Of a stretch of 64,000 nt of DNA, positions 1-11,106 are shown in pieces. The position numbers were made by a program, and so were the translations under genes. Within the stretch, counting starts at the first letter, position 1; each line of letters begins with the position of its first letter. A model generated the notes under the pieces. It worked only from the letters and a program-made list of their open reading frames with translations. It had not been told where the DNA came from and ran no database searches. The stretch comes from Marchantia polymorpha subsp. ruderalis (Eukaryota; Streptophyta; Marchantiopsida; Marchantiales; Marchantiaceae): positions 16,140,001 through 16,204,000 of the forward strand of contig AP031357.1 in NCBI GenBank assembly GCA_037833965.1, written 5' to 3'.

Positions 1-2240
1 ACTAAAGTTAGTAAAACTCAAATTGAAAAAATTGAAAGTAGTATTGATAATTCAAAGAGTATATACAGCTAGTGTTAACAGAGGGAATGACAAAGTTGGC
101 ACCAACTTCAAAGTTGGAAAGTTGACACATTGTCATCGCTATAGTTTGTTAGGTCAAGGTAATTTGGTTTCTTGTGATGTTTGTTCAAAATTACTTTTTT
201 TTACTCATATGATCAATTTACAAATTTTCAATATAAAATTCATACCATGTAAATATTGCCTAACATATATCAAATCCATTAAGCATATTAAGGTTAAAAA
301 TACAATATAGTGTTATAAAAGTCTAGGATATAAATCCTAAACATCAATCCAAAACCTTAGAGTTTAGAATTTGAATACTCTAGGGTGTAAGATAAAATTC
401 TAGGATTTAGATCTAAGAATAAAAACAAGATTATGTCGCGGATCACGGGTTTTTATGTGGTGTTCGTTCACACCGAATTATCACTTGTTTTACATAGTTG
501 GGTAACTTCTTATGACCGTCATGACTAGATTCTTACAGTTCAATCCAAAAAAATTTAAGTATGTCATTAAGTACATCTACTTAAAATATAATCCTATGCT
601 CAACTTACTACCTTTTTCACTTTTATTTTGATGAAATATTTGACATATTACAAAAATTTCCAAAATATTCAAACTTCACTGGCAAGGTATATCGAGAGAC
701 TTTGTTGTATCATCTTGACAATTACTACGATTTATTCCTCCATCTTTTTCACGCCTTTGCTAATACCGAACTCAATGGTAGCCATAGATCAGTGTGTACA
801 AATCAACGGATGCTTGAAAGAGTCTAATTGTTCATGAGAAACGCCAAACTAAAGTTTAACGTCCTCTGCAAAGTTGACTTAAAGAACTGGTGCAGTTGTT
901 CAGTGATCCTCAATACTTAAAAATGTCCTCAACGTTTTTTCAACTTGCCGCTCAATGCTAACTAGCATGTATGCAAAAACGAGTGAAAGCAATAAACTAT
1001 CTAAAAGTTATAAAGAAACTGTCTTGACGAAGATAAACTGCATGTTGTATCACCTTTACGACAAATTTTGGAAGGAGAATGTGCCAACAAGGTGATAGAG
1101 GTGGTTGATGGTACGTCACGTCGTTGGTAGACACTCTGGATTACTCTTAGAAAGATCACTTCAAACGCAACGACGTCATCCACCATTTTTTGTGATACAA
1201 TATATTATTGTGTCAAAGGATAAATTCAATGGGTCAATATTTGAAGTGATTGCAACATATGTATATTCAACATCCGCATGTAAATAAATGCATTTAGTAT
1301 ACTATGACCATATTATTACTTTCTAGCACTCCGCGTGTGTGTCGGTACCATTCATCTCAAATCACAAATAGCAAAAATCTGCAATTTGAGCTGAACTGCT
1401 AAATTGTTCAAAGCATGTGACCCATGCTTGTACTTATGGAGGGTGAATATGTGTTGCATGTACAAAGGCTGAGGAGAGAGTCTAATGTACGCATACTTTC
1501 ATTTACGTGACTTTAAATGGGTGAACTTTATTAGGCGGTATGGAGGTCAGCGAAATTTGCGTGAAAGGGCTGCCGCGGTAGGATGCTGAGTTTTTGCCTC
1601 CAAGACAAGAGTCGATATCCTAAAAGAACTCATGATGTAAAAAGATCCATCCTCCGGTGGCTACGAGCATGACACTTTGTAGGTCAGCTCAAACAAAAGA
1701 ACATCGAGCAGTCGAGTGCGAAGCTCGTGGTCAGGACAAGAACATAGAACATGCCAACGGGGCCTATGCAAGCAAATCACATCCAGGACCGTATCCCCGT
1801 CGTCGCGTTGTTGCCCGGCTGGTGCACTTTAAATGGTCGAGTCGAGGAGGATGTCCGCCGACTCGACATCTCGGTTGCCACGTCATCCGCCGCACAAAGT
1901 GCACGCCTGTCCTTCTGCCCCAACGCCCCCCCCCCCCCCCCCCACCCCGCCCCTCTCTCTCGTCGCCATGCATGCAGTGTATCCGGTCGCCTCTCCCAAC
2001 GGCACCCCTAACCCGTCCCGGTGCACTGTATGTCGTTGACGCATGTGGTTAATGTTGGAGCCCCTGCGGCAGCTCGCTCTCCTGGAATCTCCTCTCCAGC
2101 GTTTGAAGAAGGTGCGAGCGGAGGAGTTAACATTTCGTGTCCTTGTTTGGGTGGCAGCTGGTGTTCCCGGTGTTCGTCATACTCTTTGCAGGACGAGTGC
2201 TGAATCTTCTCCGGAGGTGCTCTTCTGCTTTGGTCCTGGG
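1..2240. other. Intergenic, no gene seen
   Basis: The first 700 bases are AT-rich and hold only short, scattered open frames. From about 1560 to 2230 the base composition turns GC-rich, and open frames appear on both strands at once, as expected from composition rather than coding. Their products are low-complexity (proline- and arginine-rich around the poly-C tract). No recognisable domain, splice pattern or RNA gene was found. Confidence 0.6.
1926..1943 (+). repeat. Poly-C tract
   Basis: Eighteen consecutive C bases, followed by an interrupted C-rich stretch to about 1960. It creates polyproline or polyglycine runs in overlapping open frames, which argues that those frames are not real genes. 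Confidence 0.95.
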
Positions 2241-2277
2241 TTCTAGATGTGAACTCCCGTCAATCGTTCTACGGTAC

Positions 2278-2385
2278 GATGGGCTTCCAGTCCTAATTTC
2301 TGCATGACCAGATGAATTGAACCGAAACATTGATGGGCTTCCGGTCCTAATTTCTGCATGACCAAGTGAATTGAACCGAAATATT
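2278..2385 (+). repeat. Two-copy 54-bp tandem repeat
   Basis: The unit starting GATGGGCTTCC at 2278 is repeated at 2332 with few differences, period 54. As 54 is a multiple of three, an open frame on the minus strand (2632-2243) stays open through both copies and would contain a repeated 18-residue segment. No other support for that frame being a gene was seen. Confidence 0.9.
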
Positions 2386-4320
2386 GATTAACAAGTACGT
2401 GATCACCGAGATGGGCCCAAACGTACGGATGGGCTAGGCTCTCCACAGGTTCGGCAAGGTTCATTGAACGGACATTGCCACAACGTGATCGAGCGATCTC
2501 TCTCACAATACCTCCATGTGGAACTTGAAGTACAGCATCCGTGCTCTGGAGACGGGATTTCCTTGGACACTCTAATAATAAAGTATACTTGATTGCTATT
2601 CTTGGCTTCCAGACTTGCCATCTCTTGCACACTAAAGCACAATGCTGGATTTCAGGGACTCAGAATTTGCTACGGCCTGGACGTTTCATGCCTGATTTCG
2701 TTGCAAAATCAGGCATGAGATTGAATCCTGCATAGGGAATGAGAAATGATTTCTGACTTCTTTGAATCTGCCATGGTATGCATGCCACTTGCACTCGCAT
2801 GGGTGTAGTGAGTTAGGATCTGCCTTTGGGTTAAATATCTTAGTCCAGAGTTCTCTTTTGTCCAGGTAAAACATGCATGTTGTAAAGAAGTGGTGTGACA
2901 AGTGCATTGAAGGATGATGCTCTTGTGCCTCGCCATGCACACAAATAATATTCTTCTCGAAATACACTTCTCAACTTTTATAATATATCATCTCAAAGCA
3001 TTATAATATATTTGTGAGGAGGCATGGATGTGCGGTTTGTATAGGGTATGTCAGATATAATTGGCTCGGTGGACTTAGCACACGAAGCAGGACTTTTGGA
3101 AGAATGGTGTTGGTATACCTTCCCCTAAGACTATTACACCATCCATTTATGGTAGATCATATATTCGAAAATCGATTTATGGACATACGCAAGAGAGTGA
3201 TCCTGAACGGCTAATTGGTCCATTATTTTTGCTAGCTTTTTCTTCGTCAACGACAGTGCTCCTCAGCCTAATTATCGCCGTTTCCTGATGCCACCTCTCG
3301 TCAGTATGAAGTGGAAGTTTTCCACGTGCCAAATGCCTCTGGATGGCATTTGGTCAAAATATTCAGTTTTGAAATGTTCAATTTGATCTGTCTAAAGACC
3401 ACCCACCTCCACAGCAAACGTCATAACCTCCGTAATTGGAAAAGAGCACTGCTTCATGACGAATAATGAATGTTTCACATCACGCTATCCAACCAGCGCA
3501 AAGTTGAAATCCAATCCGGCCCACGTTCAGAGTCGTCGATCCGTTAATGCTGAACTGCAACTGACGATATTGAAACAAAGCAGAACGATACCGAAAGCTT
3601 TAGAATCCGGCAGCTGTTGACAGAGTGTCCAGCCAGAGATATCAAAAAGGTCCTCTCCTCGAAAAGCACAGAAAACATATTCATTCATGAGACTAGGATA
3701 TGGGAGGGGCAAGAAGAATCTGAACCAGAATCCACAATCACAGCGTCAAATGAATTTTTACATCCGGTAAAGGATGCCTGACTTGTGCATGAGTTGTCAG
3801 CACCTTAAGACAGGAAAGTGATGAACCACATGATCCACGTCATTAAGCTGGAGCAGGAACTCGTCCATAGGGATGGGGCTAGATTATCAGAACACGGTGA
3901 ACTTTCCTCTTATAAATAGTGGGGTGTGCCCTCGAGTTCTTGTCCCGAGAAGCCATGAGATTGGAATGCACATCGGCATATATATGGTGGTCTTATCTAC
4001 TGTAGATCGCAACCAGTATGTGGACAAATGAGCGTTCAGTCAAATAATGAGGGCGCCCATCAGAATCCAGATTACACCAAAGTGATATCGTTGATGGGGA
4101 GAAGTTTCATAAGCCAGCCTCAGGAGAGTTTTGTGCGCTAATTTCCAGCTTGGAGGCTTCGTTTCGTCCTTCCTGCTTGGGTTGTGACCAAGTTGTGATT
4201 GTCAAGTGAAAGGCTGGCCTTGACCTCGTCAGAATCAGAACATCGTTTTGGAAAATGGAACACAATTAAGCGATGGAAGATCCATTTTGTAAAAAGTAAC
4301 TGAGCTTTCAGCCATGTACA
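2386..4320. other. Intergenic, no gene recognised
   Basis: Short open frames occur on both strands (for example 2967-2686 minus and 3014-3214 plus), but none shows a recognisable family signature or phase-consistent exon chain. A TATAAATA-like string lies near 3911. I could not connect it to a gene. Confidence 0.5.
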
Positions 4321-4323
4321 ACA

Positions 4324-4989
4324 TCATGACTTTGATTCAACCAACTCGATGTAGTATGGACAATGAAGGTTTTGGCCAGTTTGACAGCACTCATGACATG
4401 TGATAGTAGACAGAGGATGTTGCTCTAATGAAGACTCGTGCATACTCCAACTACCTCGTGCAATGGCTGAACACTTGGGCACTATAACCTGTACCTCCCC
4501 TGTGATGAACTTGTGAGGACAGAACGTAGAGATGGACGTATCGTGAAAGCATAGGCAACAGATGGGCCGGAGCTTCACGATGTTCGACTTGATGTACGAG
4601 TTCGGGTCCGAGATAATGAAAGCCACTTCATCCTTGACAATAAATCCCATTCCCTGGAGGCCTCTGAAGGTTGCTACTGATAGTGTAGTGACAGAGGTCC
4701 ATTGTTTCGGTGGACCTCTGTCACGACACTATCAGCGGCTCGTTAGCTCTTGACACGATTGAGCTAACGTAAGTCGTGCGAAGTTCGCAGTGGTCCTCGA
4801 TCCAACAGACCACTCACAGAGATCAAATATACCGACACTTGCACCGAGATATCTTCATATTCGTACAAAGGGTATCTTTACAATACACGTACCTGTCAGT
4901 ATAGAATTATTGTTCAAGCACATTTCACTCACTTCTGTAAATTCATCGTTATCCTCAGCTCCCATCTTAAACCACTTGAATTTCACCGC
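4324..4989 (-). CDS. Possible MATH/TRAF-like protein, 3' exons only
   Basis: Two minus-strand exons can be joined in phase: 4989-4893, ending ACAG|GTACGTG, and 4676-4324, entered through CTATCAG| and ending in a stop at 4324. Across the join the product reads ..SILT-V-ATFRG.., then GMGFIVKDEVAFIIS. This resembles the C-terminal part of a MATH (TRAF-like) domain, where a GF-(hydrophobic)-x-(N/K)D-x-(hydrophobic) strand is typical. The tail after that is Cys/His-rich and unrecognised. The 5' exons were not identified, so the gene could be truncated or a pseudogene. The intron 3' end is occupied by a long hairpin. MATH is a guess from pattern; the open frame and clean junction are what is seen. 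Confidence 0.33.
4677..4735. repeat. Long hairpin, 25-bp stem
   Basis: Arms 4677-4701 and 4711-4735 pair over 25 positions with a single A:G mismatch (4687 opposite 4725) around a 9-base loop. The outer arm edge coincides with the predicted 3' splice site of the minus-strand exon beginning at 4676. A second, smaller hairpin follows (arms 4741-4749 and 4761-4769). Such a stem could be a small foldback insertion or a small-RNA precursor; nothing in the sequence decides. Confidence 0.85.
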
Positions 4990-5042
4990 CTTTGCAGAAA
5001 AATTATAATAGATGGCCAGTCATGTGATTACAGTCTTAAGTC

Positions 5043-5068
5043 TATATATATATATATATATATATATA
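5043..5068. repeat. TA microsatellite
   Basis: Thirteen uninterrupted TA units. Confidence 0.97.
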
Positions 5069-5266
5069 GTAGTGCACTAACCCGAATTTTCCCGAGAATG
5101 GTCAAATACACGAAGCGTTTAGCACATTCATATCATATTCACAAATGTTTCTTCTAGAACAAAAATACAGCCCGATCCATGTCAAAGTGATGGGAAGACA
5201 TATTTTACACACAAATATTTTATTACATGTCAAAAAAGGTGTACAGTAGAGAGAAGCGACAGGAAA

Positions 5267-5767
5267 TCATGCGCGGCTGATGCGCAGCCTGGATTCATAG
5301 GATCCATTAGGGGGCCGAAGAAATTTCCGAATGAACCCTCGTCCAAATCCACGAAAAGTCCCCTCAGACATTTGGCATTTCAAAGTGTGCACCCTGTTGT
5401 TGGCATATGCCAACTTGAACCATCCATCTACCGGTTCTCCCGGTTTTATCTCGGATGACATGCACATGTTTGTAAAGTATCCTGAACTGTGAAGCAGCCG
5501 AGGACTAAAGGGAACAAACTTTGGTCCTTGACGCTTACAACAGGAAGTACTGCAACAGCTCGATAGGCACAGTTTGAGATAACCACAGATCGAGTGCAAA
5601 TCCGATCCCTTCCTCATGCCGGTTCCATTGTCCACTAATTTCGTCCGGAGGTACAGCATTCCATGGTCACACGACATGAAGCAGGTAAACGATGCGGAGC
5701 TTTCATTCATGAAGAGAACATGCTCTCCGATACCATGAAGGCGGTGAAAAGAAGGATATACGACCAT
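5267..5767 (-). CDS. Hypothetical protein, 166 codons
   Basis: A single ATG-to-stop frame with varied amino-acid composition, several Cys clusters in the middle (near residues 65-80) and a basic C-terminal end. Near its end it has EGTFRGFGRGFIRKF, which resembles the ATFRGLQGMGFIVKD segment of the possible MATH-like exon at 4676-4324 about 600 bases away. The two could be related pieces of one gene family. I do not recognise the family. It could also be a 3' exon with its true start elsewhere, or chance: longer overlapping frames continue upstream to 6470 and 6982 in GC-rich DNA. Confidence 0.35.
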   Translation of the reverse strand: MVVYPSFHRLHGIGEHVLFMNESSASFTCFMSCDHGMLYLRTKLVDNGTGMRKGSDLHSICGYLKLCLSSCCSTSCCKRQGPKFVPFSPRLLHSSGYFTNMCMSSEIKPGEPVDGWFKLAYANNRVHTLKCQMSEGTFRGFGRGFIRKFLRPPNGSYESRLRISRA

Positions 5768-5906
5768 GCCGGGTGCAATTTCGCTCCGGTCCCGAAAATT
5801 TCGCTCCCAGAGAAATCATGAGAGCATTCCCGAAAATGTCTTGACTTCTGACAAACTCTATCCAAAAACAATAAGAAAGGCAGCGTAATATTATTTTCGC
5901 CGAAAA

Positions 5907-5940
5907 CGAGGCCGTATCCTGCGAGCAGGATACGGCCTCG
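5907..5940. repeat. Perfect hairpin, 16-bp stem
   Basis: Two 16-base arms are perfect reverse complements around a 2-base centre (GA). It lies between the unplaced minus-strand frame and the methyltransferase gene. Confidence 0.95.
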
Positions 5941-6271
5941 CAAATTACGGATGCGCACAAGTTCGTATCCAGGTTCAGGGAGTTCGTGTCGCGAGGAAGA
6001 CGAACACGCCGTGCTCCTGTAAGGCGCGGCCTGTGAGCGTCGCCGGGAACACGGTTCTCGTACCGAAGAGGAAGGGACGTGTAGGACAAAAAGTGCCACA
6101 TGGCGAGGATCGCAGCCAGCAGTGCGTTCCAGACAAGATGGCGCGCCGCTTGGCTTGCGAGGCTGAGGCCAGGTCTGACCCGGCAGTGCGTTCTTGTAGC
6201 GGAGGGCGCCGGCTCTTGCACGGAGGGGAGGCCTCGAGGGAAGAAGTGGATCGAGCCCCGAGAGCTCGACA

Positions 6272-6277
6272 TATAAA
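6272..6277 (+). promoter_or_regulatory. Candidate TATA box upstream of HMT
   Basis: TATAAA in a GC-rich stretch about 540 bases upstream of the HMT start codon. If used, the 5' leader would be about 500 bases long and include an upstream open frame from about 6303. There is only motif-level support. Confidence 0.25.
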
Positions 6278-6809
6278 CTCGAGGCAGCGCGCCCCGTGAG
6301 GCATGAAGGCCCAGCCTCCGACGGGCAATGTGGTGCTGCGACATTTGACTTCGCGGTTCGAGGAAGTGTGGGCGTTCGAATTTTTGACTCGGCGCAGAGC
6401 GATCGCCGGTCTTGAGAAGAAGAAGACTAGGACTTCCGGGATTCTCAGGATTTTTCGGAGAGCAGAGCAAAGGAGTGGAGAGGAGAGGAGACTGATTGAT
6501 TGATTGACTAATTGACTGATTCTTTCGAAGAGAACCAGGATCAGTGGAAGCTTCCGGCGATTCTGTCTTGCTGAGTGCAGTTTTAGAACGCCAGACTTTG
6601 CCTGCATGGTCTCATCCTGAGACTCGCACCGGAGACCGAGAGAGGCTTTAAGTGTTCTGGTTGTGTGAAAGAACGATTCAAGCGGCGATTGGATAATACA
6701 ATTTGCAGTGGGTGTAGGGTCACTCGAAGTCCGAGGGAGGAGAGAGGAGGAAAGAGTGATTTGTTTCCACGAGTTGGAAGAAGGAAGGAGAGGGAATAGA
6801 AACATAGCG

Positions 6810-9675
6810 ATGGGATGCGTCGATAAGGTTCTTGCACTTGGTGCACATCCCTTCAACAGGGTTGACTTGCTCTTGAGAAACTCCGGAGGCAGTGCGGTGA
6901 TTGATGGAGGTTTCGCAGTACAGTTGGAGCACCATGGTGCAGAAGTGAAGAATCCTCTGTGGACGGCATTATGCTTAATCACGAGTCCGGACCTTGTCAG
7001 TCGGGTAATGCGCTGCTTCGAAATGCGCCTTGTTCTTAGTATTCTTGGTAGATTCAGCTGTCTTGCATTTGATTTGCCTGCGAGAGAGCTCTATGATTTG
7101 AAAGTCATATGAGAATCCATGCTTTACCCTTGTCGTATAGTAATTTTGGACTTTCCACTGTTTTTCTGCTTTGTGAGGAGTCTTTGAATACCCCTTACGT
7201 AAAGGTACCTGGAAATTGATGATGAATCCTCACATGTGCCTTCCGGAGTAACTTGTGATCACGTCAGTTTCTTCGCAATATGCGGAAGGTAAGTGCGCTG
7301 ATGCATGGAATAATGGAATAGCTTCGTTTCTGGTGATGCCCGGTTGGAGGGCTTCTCCTTCAATGTAGGCTTCTCCTTACGTGCTAACATAAATATCTTC
7401 CAATGTTAACGTCACTTGGCGTACATCAATTGAAAATGGCGTGCGCACGTTGTCGAGGCAATTTGCAGAGGGTGCCAACATGTTTAGTTGCAACCTAGCA
7501 ATGCAGTTATCCAATTTCGGCTCTTCATACCGCTAGTAATGCCTCCTCTTCGATTTTCTTCGTCAAGACAATTGCCGAGTGTTGTCAATTCGTTCGAGAG
7601 ACTAGATTATTACTCACCCTTCAGTTTTGATGGTGTAATTTCATTCATGTTACTTTTGAATCACCACGATAAGATCGTAGCATTTTGCACGGTGATTTGA
7701 ACCCTCTTTATCGGAATTGTCATTCAGGTACATTGGGATTATCTGGAAGCTGGTGCGCAAATTGTTCTCACCTCTTCATATCAGGTGAGAAAATGACTGC
7801 AGATTACTTGTGGTAAGAAGATGATGTGGAAGTATATTTCTTTGTTGTTGAAGGTTTCCACGTTGCAACCTCTAGTGTGCCGCGTGAATTGTGCCGCGTG
7901 AATATATGCAAATTCTCACTAACGACGCAGCCGTGTGAATGATGAGGGTAACCGAAGATTGCCAACATCTGAGTTTCTCTTTTTTTTCTCAAACACTGTC
8001 ACGGGCTTTCGATGCCGATTATGCGTGTTGTTTGTGCTCCCTATTATATTCTGTCATATACTTGTGACTTATACGTCTGTTACCCATTGCAGGCAACGTT
8101 GCTTGGATTCGAGTCAAGAGGATACACCAGAGAACAAGGAAAGGAATTTTTGAGGCGAAGTGTCACATTGGCATGCGAGGCGCGTGACAAGTTTTGGAAC
8201 GAGTATCAACAACGCGTGCAGAAACACGAAGCAGCTCCTGGACAATATTGCCGCGCACTAGTAGGGGCTTCAATCGGGAGTTACGGGGCATATTTAGCAG
8301 ATGGATCCGAGTATAGGTCCGTTTGGTTTCCTCGCTTTATTCTGAGTGCCTTCAAACTGCTTAGGAGTTGCATCCCTGTTAAGTCTCTCACGCGTTAACC
8401 TGTGAATTAAATGCTCTGTTTTTTTTTGGTCTCTATCTACGTAGAGTGGTCATACTGGAGACTTTACTTAAATAGAGCGGTCATATCAACATACTAGAGT
8501 TCTTACTTCTGTCGATAGCTTGGTCGTTTTGTTGGTTTGAAGTGGTTAGTTTTTGTTGTTTACAGTGGAGATTATGGTCCTGAGATGACTTTAGAGAAGC
8601 TGAAAGATTTTCATCGCGAACGACTTTTGATCCTTGCCGGAGCTGGACCGGATATTCTAGCACTTGAAACTATTCCGTCTTTTCTGGAGGCAAAGGTATA
8701 GCATATCACATTCTTGACATTTAGGATTATAGGTGCAGTTGGCAGGGAAATAACTGGACTTGAAAAGTGGATGAAGCAAATACTCTATATTTTTTTGTTT
8801 GGATCGAAAAGAGACATGCAGCTGTTTAGAAATCTCTACATAACCTGATCAATGCGAGTGGTTCTGCAGGCTCTCATCGAAGTTCTGGAAGAGGAAGATA
8901 TAAATGTTCCAGCCTGGATGTCTTACATTTCAAAAGATGGGAGGAATGTGGTGAGAGGAGATAGTATTCAAAGCTGTGCTGAGCTGGTAGAACGAAGTGA
9001 AAAAATTGTGGCCTTTGGCATCAATTGTACTCCTCCTTCTTTATGCGAGGAACTTATCTCAGAAGCTCGCAAGGTGACTTACCTTCTAAACTTCCTTTCC
9101 AAATACGTTCCAATAGCCCTCAAGATATTGGTAAAAAGCGTCTTTCAATTTGAACTGTTGTTGGATTTGTCTAGATGTGTAATTATTTCATGTTCATTTC
9201 GCAGATTACATCGAAGCCCATCGTGGTCTATCCAAATCGCGGTGAAGATTGGAATGCAGAGAAAAAGGAGTGGATTGTAAAGTTCTTCACAAACTTGTGC
9301 TCTTCTAGGTTTTTTCATGATTATGATTGAATGTGTTGTCTCAGGAGCACTGCGTCGCCCTCGAGAAACTTCATAATTTTTTCTCTCTAAATCTGCACAG
9401 AAGAATGACAGCGTAGATGAGATTGTGTGTTGATGGGCAGTATTCGCACTCCAAGCAATCTAGAGGTTGTAAACGAAACTGACTTCTTTGATGGAACTTT
9501 CTTTCCTGCTTTTCTGCAGCCATCTACGGGTGCTACTGACGAGGACTTTATCAACTATATTCCCCGGTGGAAGAAAGCAGGCGCAAATTTATTCGGGGGA
9601 TGTTGCCAAACTACTCCAGCTACCGTGAGGGCTATTGCCAAAGTTTTGCACCCACATCCCGTGTCAAGTAATTAG
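6810..9675 (+). CDS. HMT: Homocysteine S-methyltransferase
   Basis: Transfers a methyl group from S-methylmethionine (or AdoMet) to homocysteine, giving methionine: the salvage half of the plant S-methylmethionine cycle, presumably cytosolic. Seven exons keep frame: 6810-7004, 7728-7784, 8093-8316, 8566-8695, 8870-9073, 9205-9276, 9520-9675. They encode 345 aa, close to Arabidopsis HMT enzymes (about 326-347 aa). Visible signatures are VIDGGFAVQLEHHGA at the N-terminus, LTSSYQAT, GSYGAYLADGSEY, GINCTPP and LFGGCCQTTP. C255, C322 and C323 are the expected zinc ligands, so the active site is intact. All introns use GT/AG. The start is the only ATG giving the conserved N-terminus. Intron 1 (about 720 bp) is the longest. 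A polyadenylation-like AATAAA follows at 9727. Confidence 0.95.
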
Positions 9676-9726
9676 TAGGAGAACTTGCAGTGGCAAAGTA
9701 GAAGTTATTAGAATCAGTTATAGTTT

Positions 9727-9732
9727 AATAAA
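9727..9732 (+). terminator. Candidate poly(A) signal of HMT
   Basis: AATAAA located 52 bases after the HMT stop codon, a usual distance for a plant 3' UTR. Motif and position are the only support. Confidence 0.4.
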
Positions 9733-9739
9733 CAGATGA

Positions 9740-11100
9740 TAGAGTACAATCTTGGTAGATGAGAGATTTCACATGCAAGGAAAGGTTTGTGATTTCTAAC
9801 CAATGTCTGTTCACAGTTTTGTTCTAAGGAGTAGAAGTTTTATCCATTCACCAGTTCAATACGATGTCTCACATGACAATTTGCATCTCAATAGATTGCA
9901 AAGTAGTGTGGCAATTGCACTCCCAAAATCCCCTCACCAGCCAGCCATTGGGAGTATGCGAGTGAGTTGAAAGATTGGAATCCCCTCGTCTTTGAAGAAT
10001 GTTGGATATTGCATGAATGCAATCTTTGTGTTATGTCACTTGTAAAACACTTCCATATAATTTTTCCATATGAGCCTGCTTGCAAAATGGCTCATAACTT
10101 GCAGCTAATCTATTCCCTGTCCCAATTCAGTTCTGCTAGGTCAGGAGGCTACAAAATACTTGATGTACGCTTCAGTGCAATCTTACTCAGTAGCAAAGTT
10201 GCAAGTTGTGACTGTAAGCGCAACTAGATTTACTCCCACATCGAAGTGCAGGAGGGACGCACCATTTAGTTTCAAGGGAACTTGTGGTGACTATTTTAAT
10301 CTGAAGATAGGGAAAAGAATCTCACGAACAGTAGATGCAAAACGCTACAGAAGATAACGCACGTTTGTGGTTGCTTTCTGTCGCACCGGTGAGTAGCACA
10401 AGGTATCCTTCATCTTAGTCGGAACATGTACCCTCACCGATGCGTAATGAGAGTCATGCGACTTTCTGGGCTTAATTTCTGGTTGCAGAGGACGTGGTTA
10501 TAGGAAATGCGAAACCACTAGTGCTGGATATGCTAGCGTTTTCTTTTCAAACAACGCTAGCATATCTCAGTAAAAACAAAAAACGTTAGAGTAGAAGGAG
10601 ATCTTCTGCAGGTATGCATTCTGATCTAGTTGACTGTGAGCAGTTAGATACGTGATCCAAATCTTATCTACGTCAGTCAGAACTTTATATAGCAGACAAT
10701 GTCCCAACCGCTGCGAAAAAGCGGAAATGCAAAGATAAAGATGTCACAACCTAATGATTATGGTCTCCATGGACATATTTCCTCACTCATGGCCAAATGC
10801 TCGAAGTGTTTGGATTTCCGACAGGTCCGTGCCAACACAAGTGACCGGTCAGCACGAGAGTTAATATAGAGGACCCCGCCATACTTTTGGGTTTGTCTTC
10901 TGGCATAAGCGTATGCCACTTACGCCCTCGTGTCATCAACAACGACGCGGTCTGACTCGTCTTTTGGCTTTATTGGATTATTCAAGATGATTTCCGGGTC
11001 GGAATTGCGAATGACCCGAACTACAATTTGTCCCTCCCTGTCTCTACCGCGTAGAGTATGTATTGTGTAGGCGAGACAGGCGAGGTCATACTGTTGTATT
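9740..11100. other. Intergenic, no gene seen
   Basis: Only short open frames without recognisable family features. The stretch holds the hairpin at 10527-10566 and leads into the inverted-repeat unit that begins at 11107. Confidence 0.6.
10527..10566. repeat. Perfect hairpin, 14-bp stem
   Basis: Arms 10527-10540 and 10553-10566 (core TGCTAGCGTT / AACGCTAGCA) are perfect reverse complements with a 12-base pyrimidine-rich loop. Confidence 0.93.
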
Positions 11101-11106
11101 TATCTC

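Noticed and set aside
1657-2052. A 131-codon plus-strand frame with a polyproline run
   Set aside because: Low complexity caused by the poly-C tract, with competing frames on both strands over the same bases.
5975-6982. A 335-codon minus-strand open frame over the HMT 5' region
   Set aside because: It runs antisense through the real HMT exon 1 and the GC-rich leader, overlaps other long frames, and its product has no recognisable features. It is most likely a composition effect.
9429-9519. An open extension upstream of HMT exon 7
   Set aside because: It is intron 6 sequence that happens to be open. The conserved protein requires the acceptor before 9520.
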